DNA of 64,000 bases from Nocardioides sp. Root682 (GTDB lineage Bacteria; Actinomycetota; Actinomycetes; Propionibacteriales; Nocardioidaceae): contig NZ_LMHJ01000001.1 in NCBI RefSeq assembly GCF_001427795.1, positions 2,071,664 through 2,135,663 on the forward strand, read 5' to 3'. Positions 9,601 through 18,489 of this stretch are shown here, piece after piece. A program made the translations under genes and the position numbers. The notes beneath the pieces are model-generated. The model searched no databases, was not told the DNA's origin, and saw only the letters and a program-made list of their open reading frames with translations. How positions within the stretch are numbered: position 1 is the stretch's first letter; each line of letters starts with the position of its first letter.

Positions 9601-11086
9601 GGTGCTGCCGGGGCTCTACGCCGACCCGAACATCGCCGAGTTCGACGGCACCTACTACCTCTACGCCACCACCGACGGCGTGGCCGGCTGGGGCGGCAAG
9701 GAGTTCTACGTCTGGAAGTCGACCGACCTCGTCGACTGGACCCGGTCCGCGGAACCGTTCCTCACCCTGGACGGCGCGAACGGCGACGTGCCGTGGGCAA
9801 GCGGCAACGCCTGGGCGCCGACCATCATCGAGCGGGACGGCAAGTACTACTTCTACTTCTCCGGCCACAACCCGACGTACAACCGCAAGACCATCGGCGT
9901 GGCCGTGGCCGACAGTCCCGAGGGTCCGTTCACGGCCCAGCCGGAGGCGATGATCCTCAACAACGAGGCGGTGACCTCAGGCCAGGCCATCGACCCCGCG
10001 GCCTTCCGTGACCCCGCCACGGGCAAGTACTTCCTGTTCTGGGGCAACGGATCGCCCGTCTACGCCGAGCTGGCCGACGACATGGTGTCGATCAAGCAGG
10101 ACACGATCAGCGCGATCAGCGGCCTGACCAGCTTCCGCGAGGGCACCTTCCTCAACTACCGCGACGGGACCTATCACCTGACCTACGCGATCGACGACAC
10201 CGGTTCGCCGGACTACCGGGTCGGCTACGCGACGTCGACGAGCATCAGCGGACCGTGGACCTACCGCGGCGTGATCCTCGAGAAGGACGCCTCGCAGGGC
10301 ATCCTCGGTACCGGGCACAGCTCGATCGTGCAGGTCCCCGGGACCGACGACTGGTACATCGCGTACCACCGCTTCGCCATGCCCACCTTCTCGTCAGCCG
10401 GCGGGGACGGGACGCACCGGGAGACCACCATCGACCGGCTGACCTTCGGCGAGGACGGCCTGATCCAGAAGGTGACCCCGACGCTCACGAGCGTCGACCC
10501 GCTGGAGGAGCCCGAGCCGCCGGTCGTCGCGCCGGTCAACGAGGCGAAGCCGACGGTCACCGGAACCGCCCAGGTCGGTCGCAAGCTGACCGCCAGTGCC
10601 GGGATCTGGGACCAGCCGAACCTGACCTACGCCTACGAGTGGCTGCGCGGCAGTACGCCGATCGCAGGCGCCCGGTCGGCGACGTACACACCACGGGCGA
10701 CGGACGTCGGCCACCGACTCTCCGTCCGGGTCACGGCCAAGGCGTCGAGCGGGCTCTCGGGTGTCGCCACCTCGCTGCCGACCGCCACGGTCGTCCGCGC
10801 CGGAGCGACGACGCGACTGCGGCTGTCCGACACCACCCCACGGGCCGGCCAGCGGGTCGCGGTCCGGGTCACCGTGGCGACGTCTCCGTCCACCATCGCT
10901 GCGACCGGGCGGGCCGTGATCAAGGTCGACGGCCGCGTCGTCGCTCGCCCGCTGCTGAGCAACGGCACCGCCCGGATCGTGATCCGGCTGCGCCGGGGCG
11001 TGCACACGATCACGGCCGGCTACGCCGGGTCGTCGACCGTGGGCAGTGACTCAGCGACGCCGGTGCGGGTACGCGTGCGGCCGTAG
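6650..11086 (+). CDS. Secreted double-GH43 protein with two LamG domains
   Basis: The protein has 1478 residues; ATG 6650 has a CGGAGGA ribosome site at 6638-6644. Domain order: export signal (1-38), LamG (about 40-247), Ig-like (263-347), GH43-type propeller (350-670, with GLRDP and NTWAPE motifs), second LamG (683-898), a cadherin-like/Ig linker (903-980), second GH43 catalytic domain (983-1283), then two Ig-like domains. The second GH43 shows the canonical LYADPN motif (general base Asp about 992), a later RDP motif and SFREGTF (probable general acid Glu). The first GH43 is of the same subtype as the enzyme truncated at the left edge. The two halves look like a fusion of two secreted arabinan/xylan enzymes, presumably giving endo/exo or two-linkage activity; that split is inference. 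Confidence 0.88.
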   Translation: MPRSTSALRRLPALLALALVASLLLLLPTTRPAAASAGATDVTDGLVLRYDLDQVSGTTVEDSSGHDRDGTVVGGGTWSDGALALDGVDDHVKLPNNVLTGLDAITVHLDVFVETSQATPFFLWGLGNSATSGAGTGYLFASGNSFRAGITPTNWSGEKVTARTSGGNLARGAWKGVTYTQAGTTGTLYEDGTQVGQNTAVTVKPSDLGAGSTVNNLLGESSYATDNSLKGKIRNFRIYDRALTPAEVSDITLLEPELPADTELAEAAAAAISIVHADDVRGNLTLPTTGAGGATITWASDDTSVVDTEGLVHRPAHGAGDTTVTLTATVTAGTATTTRAIELTVRELPADAAYEGYAFSYFTGNSIAGEKIYFAASRGNDALTWDELNGGQPVLESTMGEMGLRDPFLIRSPEGDRFFLIATDLSIGRNGDWDRSQRTGSRYLEVWESTDLKTWSQQRHVLVSPPTAGNTWAPEAYWDEDLQQYVVFWASKLYAESDTNHTGSTYNRMLYATTRDFVTFSEAKIWQDRGESRIDSTVIRDNGHYYRFTKDEGGGGTGCSDIIQETADELTAVDLPGNPAWTMQDSCIGRDAGTSAVEGPTVFRANEGDTSGNAFYLFVDEYGGRGYIPLGTDDLADPDWKVATGYDLPASPRHGTVIPVTKAELDSLREGIVVPEPVTPVEANEDGLVAHYELDATSGSTAADSSGHGYDGTVSGDTTWSGEPDGGLALGGTNGHVRLPDNMMAGLDAITVSTEVKVDPTQPTPYFVWGLGNTDGGGTGNGYLFTTGNSAYRSSIATGNWTTEQTVTSGAALARGTWKTLTYTLQDGTAILYLDGVKVGEKTGVTIEPGDIGDGRTTANYIGRSVYSGDKYLKGAVRDFRLYNRALTTAEVRDLAADPTAILGVELDSLKVPAVIDSATSTVTLPVTPGTDVTSLDPSYDVKGGSMLDVDGPADYSAARTVTVTAPGGATREWTVRAVEMKSPVLPGLYADPNIAEFDGTYYLYATTDGVAGWGGKEFYVWKSTDLVDWTRSAEPFLTLDGANGDVPWASGNAWAPTIIERDGKYYFYFSGHNPTYNRKTIGVAVADSPEGPFTAQPEAMILNNEAVTSGQAIDPAAFRDPATGKYFLFWGNGSPVYAELADDMVSIKQDTISAISGLTSFREGTFLNYRDGTYHLTYAIDDTGSPDYRVGYATSTSISGPWTYRGVILEKDASQGILGTGHSSIVQVPGTDDWYIAYHRFAMPTFSSAGGDGTHRETTIDRLTFGEDGLIQKVTPTLTSVDPLEEPEPPVVAPVNEAKPTVTGTAQVGRKLTASAGIWDQPNLTYAYEWLRGSTPIAGARSATYTPRATDVGHRLSVRVTAKASSGLSGVATSLPTATVVRAGATTRLRLSDTTPRAGQRVAVRVTVATSPSTIAATGRAVIKVDGRVVARPLLSNGTARIVIRLRRGVHTITAGYAGSSTVGSDSATPVRVRVRP

Positions 11087-11090
11087 CCCG

Positions 11091-11132
11091 GTGGTTGAGG
11101 TGCGAGGAGCGCCAGCGACGAGCCTCGAAACC
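11091..11132. repeat. REP-like intergenic palindromic element
   Basis: A 42-bp element between convergent genes begins GTGGTTGAGGTGCGAGG and ends GAGCCTCGAAACC. Its arms (TTGAGG...GCGAGG against CGAGCCTCGAA) fold into an imperfect hairpin. It fills the gap between the double-GH43 gene and the aldo/keto reductase exactly. I associate near-identical units with many intergenic sites in Nocardioides and related genomes; that is recalled knowledge, not a search. It may also serve as a bidirectional terminator. Confidence 0.6.
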
Positions 11133-12128
11133 TCACCAGCGCGGGTGGATGGCCTCCCGCAACCGGGCGTCGTAGATGGCCCGCACCCCGTCGAGGAGCT
11201 CGGCGGGGAGCGGGCCGAGGGCGCCGGCGGCTGCGTTGGACCGCGCCTGGGCGACGTTGCGGGCGCCGGGGATCACCGTGCTCACACCGGCCTGCTGCGC
11301 GCACCAGGCGATGGCGGCCTGCGCGGGCGTGACGTCGTCGCCGAGCGTCGCGCGGACGAGAGCGGTGAACTCCGCGGCAGCTGCGATGCCGACGCGGTAG
11401 TCCACGCCGGAGAAGGTCTCGCCCACGTCGAACGCGCTGCCGTCGCGGTTGTAGTTGCGGTGGTCGTCGGCGGCGAAGACGGTCGTGTCGTCGTACCGAC
11501 CGGAGAGCAGGCCCGACGCCAGCGGCACCCGCGCGATGATGGCGACGCCGGCCGCGGCGGCGGCCGGCAACACCTCGTCGAGCGGCTTCAGCCGGAACGC
11601 GTTGAGGATGATCTGCACCGACACGACACCGGGGCGCGCGATGGCGGCGAGGGCCTGCGCGCAGGTCTCGACGCTGACGCCGTACGACGCGATGACGCCG
11701 TCGGCGACGAGCGTGTCGAGGGCGTCGTACGTCGCGTGGTCGTCGATCACCGCCGACGGCGGGCAGTGCAGCTGGACGAGGTCGATCCGGTCGACGCCGA
11801 GGTTGGTGCGCGAGCGGTCGAGCCAGCCGCGGAAGTTCGCCAGCGTGTAGTTGTCGGGCACCTGCTCCGCGCGGCGGCCCATCTTGGTCGCCACCGTGAA
11901 GCCAGCGTCCGGGTGCGCGGCGAGGAAGCGTCCGACGACCTGCTCGCTGCGGCCGTCGCCGTAGACGTCGGCGGTGTCGTAGAAGGTGACGCCGGCGGCA
12001 GCCGACTCCTCGAGCACGGCGCGCGCCTCGTCCTCGCTCACGTCACCCCAGTCGGCGCCGAGCTGCCAGGTGCCGAGGCCGACGACCGACGTGTCGCGTC
12101 CGATGCGCCCGAGATTGCGCTGTTCCAT
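11133..12128 (-). CDS. Aldo/keto reductase
   Basis: A complete 331-residue NADPH-dependent oxidoreductase of the TIM-barrel AKR superfamily. The catalytic tetrad is visible: Asp51 and Tyr56 in FYDTADVYG, Lys82 in ATKMG and His121 in LVQLHCP. The C-terminal IPGARN segment is the usual cofactor-binding loop. ATG 12128 has an AGGAGA site five bases upstream. It follows the ROK repressor on the same strand by 60 bp and may be co-transcribed with it, which would suggest a sugar or sugar-derived aldehyde as substrate. The substrate cannot be read from the sequence. Confidence 0.9.
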   Translation of the reverse strand: MEQRNLGRIGRDTSVVGLGTWQLGADWGDVSEDEARAVLEESAAAGVTFYDTADVYGDGRSEQVVGRFLAAHPDAGFTVATKMGRRAEQVPDNYTLANFRGWLDRSRTNLGVDRIDLVQLHCPPSAVIDDHATYDALDTLVADGVIASYGVSVETCAQALAAIARPGVVSVQIILNAFRLKPLDEVLPAAAAAGVAIIARVPLASGLLSGRYDDTTVFAADDHRNYNRDGSAFDVGETFSGVDYRVGIAAAAEFTALVRATLGDDVTPAQAAIAWCAQQAGVSTVIPGARNVAQARSNAAAGALGPLPAELLDGVRAIYDARLREAIHPRW

Positions 12129-12150
12129 CAGTTCTCCTTGTGCCGTTGCG

Positions 12151-12195
12151 AGGTTCAGTTGGGAGGTTCAGTTGCGAGTCAGTGGAGGTCAGTTG
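12151..12195. repeat. Short direct repeats between ROK and AKR genes
   Basis: AGGTTCAGTTG occurs at 12151-12161 and 12164-12174, and a one-base-shorter form AGGTCAGTTG at 12186-12195, which includes the ROK stop codon. The pattern suggests replication slippage at the junction of the two genes. A role as a protein-binding array is possible but unsupported. Confidence 0.5.
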
Positions 12196-13379
12196 CGGGC
12201 CCGGGCGAGCCGGGAGTCGACCGCACCGGGGCTGAGCACAGCGTCCAGCGCCAGGGCCGCGCACCCGACGAGGCCGGCGCGATCGCCGTACGTCGACGGC
12301 AGGAACTGCAGCTCGCGGGTCGCGAGCGCGGACGACCGCGCATAGACGGACTCGCGCACGCCGGCGGCGTAGACGTCGTACGCGGCAGCCATGTCGCCCC
12401 CGAGGACGACGGCCTGCGGGTTGAGCAGGTTGATGGCCACGGCGAGCAGCTCGCCGACCTGCCGCCCGCTCTCGCGGAGCAGCTGCTTGGCCTCCGCATC
12501 GCCGGCCAGGGCATGAGCGACGAGGTCACGGACGTGCCCGACGTCGCGTCCCTCTTCCTGGAGCCGTGCCACCAGGGCCCACCCCGACGCGAGCGTCTCC
12601 AGGCACCCGGCGTCGCCGCAACGACACGGCCGGCCGACAGCCTCCGGCACCTTGGTGTGGCCGATGTCCCCGGCCCCGCCGCGCGATCCCGTGATGATCC
12701 GACCGCCGGCGAGCACGCCCAGGCCGATGCCCGTCGACGCCTTGAGGACCAGCAGGTCGCGGATCTCGCGGGCGTGGCCGAGGTACTCCGAGCGGGCCAG
12801 GGTGTCGGCGTCGTTGGCGAGGAAGAGGGGGGCGTCCGCCACCCCGGCGAGGTACGGCGCCAGCGGGATGCCGTCCCAGCCGCCCATCACGGGCGTGTCG
12901 ACGCTGACGCCCCGTGCGGAGTCGACCACGCCGGGGAGCGAGCAGCCGATGCCCAGCACCGGCGGGAGGTCCACGGTGAGCAGCTGTGCGAGCTGGTCGG
13001 CGACGACGGGCATCACCTCGTCGGGACCGGCGCCGACCTCGTGGTCGACGGCCGACGCCGCCAGCTCGGTGCCGCCGAGGTCGAAGACGGCGACCTGGGA
13101 CCGGGAGCGCCCGACCGCGGCGGCGAGGACGACGCCGGCCTCGGTGTTGAAGACCAGGCTCCCCGGAGGGCGGCCTCCCGTGGACGCCAGCTCGGCGCCG
13201 AGGCGCAGCAGGCCGGCGTCGGCGAGGGCGTTGACCCGGGCGACGACGGCCGTGCGGGACAGCCCGGTGACGGTGCGCAGCTCGGAGCGCGTGGATGCCC
13301 GGCCGCTGCGCAGCAGGGCGAGCAGGTCGCCGGCCGACGCGGACTCCCGCACCGCCGGCGGGGTCGTCTCGTCGGTCAC
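12189..13379 (-). CDS. ROK-family transcriptional regulator
   Basis: A repressor of about 396 residues. An N-terminal winged helix-turn-helix (from AGDLLALLRSG through GLSRTAVVARVN) is followed by a two-lobed ROK sugar-kinase-like domain. It contains the family's zinc-binding cysteine cluster (GRPCRCGDAGCLE) and the GGDM segment of the second ATPase-fold lobe. GTG 13379 is chosen because TAGGAT lies just upstream, either a ribosome site or a -10 element; an in-frame GTG at 13430 would add 17 residues of poor quality. It diverges from the zwf-edd-eda operon with an inverted repeat between them, so it is the obvious candidate regulator of Entner-Doudoroff glucose metabolism. The inducer is unknown. 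Confidence 0.85.
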   Translation of the reverse strand: MTDETTPPAVRESASAGDLLALLRSGRASTRSELRTVTGLSRTAVVARVNALADAGLLRLGAELASTGGRPPGSLVFNTEAGVVLAAAVGRSRSQVAVFDLGGTELAASAVDHEVGAGPDEVMPVVADQLAQLLTVDLPPVLGIGCSLPGVVDSARGVSVDTPVMGGWDGIPLAPYLAGVADAPLFLANDADTLARSEYLGHAREIRDLLVLKASTGIGLGVLAGGRIITGSRGGAGDIGHTKVPEAVGRPCRCGDAGCLETLASGWALVARLQEEGRDVGHVRDLVAHALAGDAEAKQLLRESGRQVGELLAVAINLLNPQAVVLGGDMAAAYDVYAAGVRESVYARSSALATRELQFLPSTYGDRAGLVGCAALALDAVLSPGAVDSRLARARN

Positions 13380-13435
13380 GAGAGCCGATCCTAGGGCATC
13401 GATCCCACCGGATCGTCGTACTTTGATCACAAAAA

Positions 13436-13460
13436 GTCCTAAGTAGGGGTTCTAAAGGAC
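13436..13460. promoter_or_regulatory. Candidate ROK operator in the zwf promoter
   Basis: GTCCT at 13436-13440 and AGGAC at 13456-13460 form an inverted repeat with a 15-base interior, in an AT-richer patch of the divergent promoter. The position, just before the zwf -10 element, suits a repressor site. The symmetry is short, so this is tentative. Confidence 0.4.
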
Positions 13461-13472
13461 AGAGTTACGCAC

Positions 13473-13478
13473 TACCGT
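13473..13478 (+). promoter_or_regulatory. -10 element of zwf, leaderless type
   Basis: TACCGT fits the actinobacterial TANNNT -10 form and ends exactly 7 bases before GTG 13486. Transcription would start at the initiation codon, and no ribosome site is seen near it. Confidence 0.5.
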
Positions 13479-13485
13479 TGTGCCA

Positions 13486-14958
13486 GTGACCGCGCCCCTC
13501 CCTGATCTCGACCTCCCGGCCTGCGACTTCACCGTCTTCGGCGCCACAGGCGATCTGGCCCTGCGCAAGCTGCTCCCGGGGCTCTACGAACGTGAGCGCC
13601 AGCGCCACCTGCACCCCGACACCCGGATCGTCGGGGTCTCGCGGCACCCGCTCGACGACAACGGCTACCGCGCCCTGGTCACCGAGGCCCTGTTCGAGCA
13701 CGTGCCCGAGGACCACCTCGAGGCCGGCGCCGTCCACCGGCTGATCAGCCGGCTGCACCACCTCTCGCTCGACGCCACCACGCCCGAGGGCTGGGACCTG
13801 CTGCACGGGTTGCTGAAGGAGCGGGTCCCGACAGGCTCGACCACCGAGGAGCCGGTCCGGGTCTACTACCTGGCCGTCGCGTCCGACCTCTTCGGACCGA
13901 TCTGCGACCGCCTCGACGACCTCGGCCTGGTGACGCCGCAGTGCCGGGTGGTCCTCGAGAAGCCGATCGGCTGGGACCTGGCGTCCTCCCGGGTCGTCAA
14001 CGACGCCGTCGGCCGGGTGTTCGAGGAGCGGCAGATCTTCCGGATCGACCACTACCTCGGCAAGGAGAGCGTCCAGAACCTCCTCGTCACCCGCTTCGCC
14101 AACACCTTCCTCGAGCCGGTGTGGAACTCGCGCTGGGTCGACCACGTGCAGATCACCGTGTCCGAGACCCTCGGCGTGGCGGGCCGCGGCGAGTACTACG
14201 ACCGGGCCGGCGCGATGCGCGACATGGTGCAGAACCACCTGCTGCAGCTGCTCTGCCTGGTCGCGATGGAGCCTCCGACGTACGTCGGCGGAGACCCCGT
14301 GCGCGACGAGAAGCTCAAGGTGCTGCGCGCCCTGGTGCCGCTCACCGGCACCGCGGTGGACCGCAACACCGTGCGCGGGCAGTACACGACGTACGGCGAG
14401 GAGCTCGGGCACCCGAGCACCAGCGAGACCTTCGTGGCGTTGCGCGCAGAGGTGCAGAACTGGCGATGGGCCGGCGTGCCGTTCTACCTGCGCACCGGCA
14501 AGCGGATGGCGCGCCAGGAGTCGACCATCGAGGTCGTCTTCAAGGAGCCGCCGCACGCGATGTTCCCGCACAGCGAGGGCACCACGACCCCCAACCGACT
14601 GACCGTGCGGATGCAGCCCGACGAAGGCATGCAGCTGCACCTGACGGCCAAGCACCCCGGCCCCGGCGGCATCCGGCTGCACCCCGCGTCGCTGGACCTC
14701 AGCTACGCCGACACCTTCGACGAGCGGTGCCCGGACGCCTACGAGCGGCTGCTCATGGACGTCATGCGCGGCATCCCGACCCTCTTCATGCGCCGCGACG
14801 AGGTCGAGGCCGCGTGGTCATGGGTCGAGCCGATCCTCGAGCAGTGGGACCGCGACGGCGTCGAGCCGGTCCGCTACCACCCCGGCACCAACGGCCCGGC
14901 CGCGGCAACGCGGCTGCTGGCACGTGAGGGCCACACCTGGCAGGAGCCCACCACATGA
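13486..14958 (+). CDS. zwf: Glucose-6-phosphate 1-dehydrogenase
   Basis: Oxidises glucose-6-phosphate to 6-phosphogluconolactone with NAD(P)+, the entry to the Entner-Doudoroff and oxidative pentose-phosphate routes. About 490 residues, normal for the family. The N-terminal dinucleotide motif is GATGDLA (19-25), [11 protein letters not shown] is the conserved substrate-loop region, and RIDHYLGKE (about 186-194) contains the catalytic His and substrate-binding Lys. GTG 13486 is preferred on the leaderless -10 pattern; GTG 13480, two codons earlier, is an alternative. The stop overlaps the start of edd by 4 bp (ATGA), so the genes are translationally coupled. No 6-phosphogluconolactonase gene is in this cluster. 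Confidence 0.95.
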   Translation: MTAPLPDLDLPACDFTVFGATGDLALRKLLPGLYERERQRHLHPDTRIVGVSRHPLDDNGYRALVTEALFEHVPEDHLEAGAVHRLISRLHHLSLDATTPEGWDLLHGLLKERVPTGSTTEEPVRVYYLAVASDLFGPICDRLDDLGLVTPQCRVVLEKPIGWDLASSRVVNDAVGRVFEERQIFRIDHYLGKESVQNLLVTRFANTFLEPVWNSRWVDHVQITVSETLGVAGRGEYYDRAGAMRDMVQNHLLQLLCLVAMEPPTYVGGDPVRDEKLKVLRALVPLTGTAVDRNTVRGQYTTYGEELGHPSTSETFVALRAEVQNWRWAGVPFYLRTGKRMARQESTIEVVFKEPPHAMFPHSEGTTTPNRLTVRMQPDEGMQLHLTAKHPGPGGIRLHPASLDLSYADTFDERCPDAYERLLMDVMRGIPTLFMRRDEVEAAWSWVEPILEQWDRDGVEPVRYHPGTNGPAAATRLLAREGHTWQEPTT

Positions 14959-16820
14959 ACACACCCGTCCCCCTCCACCCCGTGCTGGACGACGTCACCC
15001 GCCGGCTGACCGAGCGCAGTGCAGCGACCCGGGCCACCTACCTGGCACGGATCCGTGCGGCAGGACACCGCGGCCCGGCCCGCGGCCGGCTCGCCTGCGC
15101 CAACCTCGCGCACGGCTTCGCTGCTGCCGAGGGTGCCGAGAAGACCGAGCTCGCGCGCGGCCAGAAGCCGAACCTCGCGATCATCACCAGCTACAACGAC
15201 ATGCTGTCCGCCCACCAGCCGTACGGCGACTACCCGCCCGTGCTCAAGAAGGCCGTGATCCGCGCCGGCGGGCTCGCCCAGGTCGCTGGCGGCGTGCCCG
15301 CGATGTGCGACGGCGTCACGCAGGGCCGTGACGGCATGCAGCTCTCCCTCTACAGCCGCGACCTGATCGCCATGTCGACGGCGATCGCGCTCTCGCACGA
15401 CATGTTCGACGGCGCGCTGCTGCTGGGCGTGTGCGACAAGATCGTCCCCGGCCTGCTGATCGGCGCCCTGTCGTTCGGCCACCTCCCGGCCGTGTGGGTG
15501 CCCGCCGGGCCGATGGAGTCCGGTCTCCCGAACAAGGAGAAGGCCGCCGTACGACAGCTCTTCGCCGAGGGCAAGGTCGGGCGTGAGGAGCTGCTCGAGG
15601 CCGAGGCGGCGTCGTACCACTCGCGCGGGACGTGCACCTTCTACGGCACCGCCAACTCCAACCAGTTGCTGATGGAGGTGCTCGGCCTGCACCTTCCGGG
15701 GTCGTCCTTCGTCAATCCCGGAACGCCGCTGCGCGAGGCCCTGACCCGCGAGGCCGCTGCCCGAGCGGTCCGCCGGACCGTGCAGTACGACGCCGCGCCG
15801 GCCCTGGGCGAGATGGTCGACGAGAAGGCCATCCTCAACGCGTGCGTGGCACTCCTCGCGAGCGGCGGATCCACCAACCACACGCTGCACCTCGTCGCCA
15901 TCGCCCGCGCCGCCGGCATCCTGCTGACCTGGGACGACCTGGCCGAGCTGTCGGCCGTGGTGCCGTCGCTGGCGCGGATCTACCCCAACGGCGCAGCGGA
16001 CGTGAACCACTTCCACGCAGCCGGGGGCATCGGCTTCCTGGTCCGCACCCTGCTCGACGCGGGCCTGCTGCACGAGGACGTCGAGACCATCGTCGGCCAC
16101 GGCCTGCGCCGCTACACCGAGGAGCCGGTGCTGGTCGACGGCGAGCTGACCTGGCGGCCGGGTCCCGCCGAGAGCCTGGACCTCGACGTGCTGCGCCCGG
16201 CAACGGACCCGTTCGCCGCGGACGGCGGGGTGAAGGTGGTCAGGGGACCGTTGGGCACGGGCGTTGTGAAGACGTCGGCCGTCGCGCTCGAGCACCGGTT
16301 CGTCAGCGCACCGGCGCGCGTCTTCGACGACCAGCACGACTTCCTGCTCGCCTTCGCCGACGGCGACCTCGACGGGCACGACCTCGTCGCGGTGATCCGC
16401 TACCAGGGACCGGCGGCCAACGGCATGCCCGAGCTGCACAAGCTGACCCCCGCGCTCGGCGTGCTCCAGGACCGCGGCCAGAAGGTCGCGATCGTCACCG
16501 ACGGGCGGATGTCCGGCGCGTCGGGCAAGGTCCCGGCCGCCATCCACGTGACGCCGGAGGCCGCCCTCGGCGGTCCCCTGTCCCGCGTCCAGGACGGCGA
16601 CCTGATCACCCTGGACTCCGATGCCGGGACGCTGACCATCGCGGCGGACCTCACCCACCGCACACCGACCGGCAACCCGCCGACCGGCGACGAGTGGGCC
16701 GGCACCGGCCGCGAGCTGTTCGCGGCCTTCCGCAGCACCGTCGGCCCGGCCGACGAGGGCGCCTCGGTCTTCCCCGCACCCAACGCCACCGACCTGGAGG
16801 TCCGCCTTGTCCACTCCTGA
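14955..16820 (+). CDS. edd: 6-phosphogluconate dehydratase
   Basis: Converts 6-phosphogluconate to 2-keto-3-deoxy-6-phosphogluconate, the diagnostic Entner-Doudoroff step. The 621 residues match the IlvD/Edd family at full length. Iron-sulfur ligand regions are recognisable in [12 protein letters not shown] and GVCDKIVPG, and [10 protein letters not shown] is a conserved family segment; [19 protein letters not shown] near the C-terminus is characteristic of Edd. It overlaps zwf by 4 bp and eda by 14 bp, giving a tight three-gene operon. Confidence 0.95.
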   Translation: MNTPVPLHPVLDDVTRRLTERSAATRATYLARIRAAGHRGPARGRLACANLAHGFAAAEGAEKTELARGQKPNLAIITSYNDMLSAHQPYGDYPPVLKKAVIRAGGLAQVAGGVPAMCDGVTQGRDGMQLSLYSRDLIAMSTAIALSHDMFDGALLLGVCDKIVPGLLIGALSFGHLPAVWVPAGPMESGLPNKEKAAVRQLFAEGKVGREELLEAEAASYHSRGTCTFYGTANSNQLLMEVLGLHLPGSSFVNPGTPLREALTREAAARAVRRTVQYDAAPALGEMVDEKAILNACVALLASGGSTNHTLHLVAIARAAGILLTWDDLAELSAVVPSLARIYPNGAADVNHFHAAGGIGFLVRTLLDAGLLHEDVETIVGHGLRRYTEEPVLVDGELTWRPGPAESLDLDVLRPATDPFAADGGVKVVRGPLGTGVVKTSAVALEHRFVSAPARVFDDQHDFLLAFADGDLDGHDLVAVIRYQGPAANGMPELHKLTPALGVLQDRGQKVAIVTDGRMSGASGKVPAAIHVTPEAALGGPLSRVQDGDLITLDSDAGTLTIAADLTHRTPTGNPPTGDEWAGTGRELFAAFRSTVGPADEGASVFPAPNATDLEVRLVHS

Positions 16821-17430
16821 GAGCGTCCTCGACGTCGTACCGGTGATGCCGGTCGTCGTCATCGACGACCTGGCGTCCGCCGTCCCCCTGGCCAAGGCGC
16901 TCGTGGCGGGCGGCCTGCCCGCCATCGAGCTGACCCTGCGCACCCCGGTGGCGCTCGACGCGCTCCGCGCCATCGCCGCCGAGGTGCCCGACATCCTGCT
17001 CGGCGCCGGCACCATCACGACGCCGGCCCAGGCGGCCGCGGCGGTCGAGGCCGGCGCGCGCTTCCTGGTGTCCCCCGGCCTGACGCCGGACCTGCTCGCC
17101 GCGATGGTGGACACCGGTGTGCCCTTCCTGCCCGGCACGTCGACGGTGTCCGAGGTGATGCGGGTGCTCGAGGCGGGGCTCACCGAGATGAAGTTCTTCC
17201 CCGCCGAGGCGGCGGGCGGGACGCCGTACCTCAAGTCCGTGGCGGGCCCGCTCCCCCAGGCCCGCTTCTGCCCGACCGGCGGCATCAGCCCGGCGTCCGC
17301 GCCGACGTACCTCGCGCTGCCGAACGTCGGCTGTGTCGGCGGCAGCTGGATCACGCCGGCCGACGCCGTCGCGGCGGGCGACTGGGAGCGGATCAGCAAA
17401 CTCGCCGCGGAGGCGGCGGCGCTCCGCTGA
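16807..17430 (+). CDS. eda: KDPG aldolase (2-keto-3-deoxy-6-phosphogluconate aldolase)
   Basis: Cleaves KDPG to pyruvate and glyceraldehyde-3-phosphate, completing the Entner-Doudoroff pathway. The class I aldolase residues are present: Glu41 in AIELTLRT and the Schiff-base Lys129 in EMKFFPAEA. The 207-residue length is typical. The start is TTG at 16807, supported by a strong GGAGGTC ribosome site at 16796-16802 inside the end of edd. The gene converges on the lipoprotein gene downstream with only 15 bp between stops. Confidence 0.95.
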   Translation: MSTPESVLDVVPVMPVVVIDDLASAVPLAKALVAGGLPAIELTLRTPVALDALRAIAAEVPDILLGAGTITTPAQAAAAVEAGARFLVSPGLTPDLLAAMVDTGVPFLPGTSTVSEVMRVLEAGLTEMKFFPAEAAGGTPYLKSVAGPLPQARFCPTGGISPASAPTYLALPNVGCVGGSWITPADAVAAGDWERISKLAAEAAALR

Positions 17431-17445
17431 CTCCTGGAGAAACGC

Positions 17446-18435
17446 CTATTCGGCGGCTGCGCAGAGCTCGACGTCGCCGTCCGGAAGCAGGGCCTCACGC
17501 TCACTCGGGTCCATCTGGGTCAAGGCGGTGATGTCCATGCCTCCCAGCGCCGTCGCATCGATGAGGCGCGACGCTGGTGGGGCCTCGATCTCGACGGGGT
17601 CACTGGCCCCGTACTCGATCGTCACGACCCCCGACATGGCGGTCTTCAGCTCGCCTCGGGACGCACCCGCCGGTACGCGAGCGCCCGCCTCGACCAGTGC
17701 GTCGATGGCGGCACCGAGCTCGTACTCGGCCTTGACGGGGCGCCCGTCCCGGAGCGTGATGACGACCGGCACCGGGACGTCCTTCTCGACATAGAGCAGC
17801 CGTGCCGTCTTCGGCCAGATAGCAGCAACCAGGTTGACTGCGTCCGCGTCGATGACGATCACGTCGGGGTCCTCCCGGGTGAATCCACGCGCGTATCCGT
17901 CCGCCACCAGCAGGGCAGGTGGGTACCACCCGATGTCGCCTGGGCCCGCCATCTGGCCGAAATCGAACCAACATCCTTTCAGCTCAGGGACGGCGACCTG
18001 TCCGTACGAGCGGCCGGCGATGTAGCGGGTTCGCGTCTGGAAGCCTTCGACTGCCTCGCTGAGATGCGCGAGCGCCTCGGGGACGTCGTTGATCTCGGTT
18101 GCTGTTCTCGACCGCTCGACTTCGGGGTCGCCTGCTCCCGAGATGGACACCGTTCCCATCACCATCCTCACCCTTCCCTGGTAGGTCACGGGGCTGGAGA
18201 TGAGGGCGGTCAGCGCCTTCGTGTGGAGAGCATCGGCGTCCTGCTTCGTGGATCCATCGACGTCAGGAATTGTCCAGGCGGCCACCTCCGGAGGCACCGA
18301 AGGTTCGCCCGCCGAGGGAGATCTGTCGCGGTCGCTGCGATCAGCATCACCGCCGCATGCGCCCGCCATGAGAGACACGGCCAGCAGGATCGAGGCGCCA
18401 CGTCCGCGGATCACGCCGGCGACACTAGCGCGCAT
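17446..18435 (-). CDS. Putative lipoprotein of unknown function
   Basis: A 329-residue protein with a basic start, a hydrophobic stretch and a lipobox ending LMAGAC (Cys about 27), so it should be lipid-anchored on the outer face of the membrane. A charged, serine/proline-rich linker follows. The mature part is beta-rich, with alternating polar/hydrophobic strands and helices such as EALAHLSEAVEGFQT, and recalls in outline the LppX/LprG lipoprotein fold; I cannot confirm this without a search. Base composition looks slightly less GC-biased than its neighbours, so it may be a later arrival. It stands alone between eda and an isomerase-like gene. Confidence 0.75.
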   Translation of the reverse strand: MRASVAGVIRGRGASILLAVSLMAGACGGDADRSDRDRSPSAGEPSVPPEVAAWTIPDVDGSTKQDADALHTKALTALISSPVTYQGRVRMVMGTVSISGAGDPEVERSRTATEINDVPEALAHLSEAVEGFQTRTRYIAGRSYGQVAVPELKGCWFDFGQMAGPGDIGWYPPALLVADGYARGFTREDPDVIVIDADAVNLVAAIWPKTARLLYVEKDVPVPVVITLRDGRPVKAEYELGAAIDALVEAGARVPAGASRGELKTAMSGVVTIEYGASDPVEIEAPPASRLIDATALGGMDITALTQMDPSEREALLPDGDVELCAAAE

Positions 18436-18489
18436 TCGTCGTCACGCACTCCGAAACCCGCACGGTCCGGGCAGGGCTGCCCGCGGCAG

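Noticed and set aside
6755-9868. A 1037-codon open frame on the minus strand
   Set aside because: Antisense to the double-GH43 gene, with arginine/valine-rich low-information sequence and no start signals.
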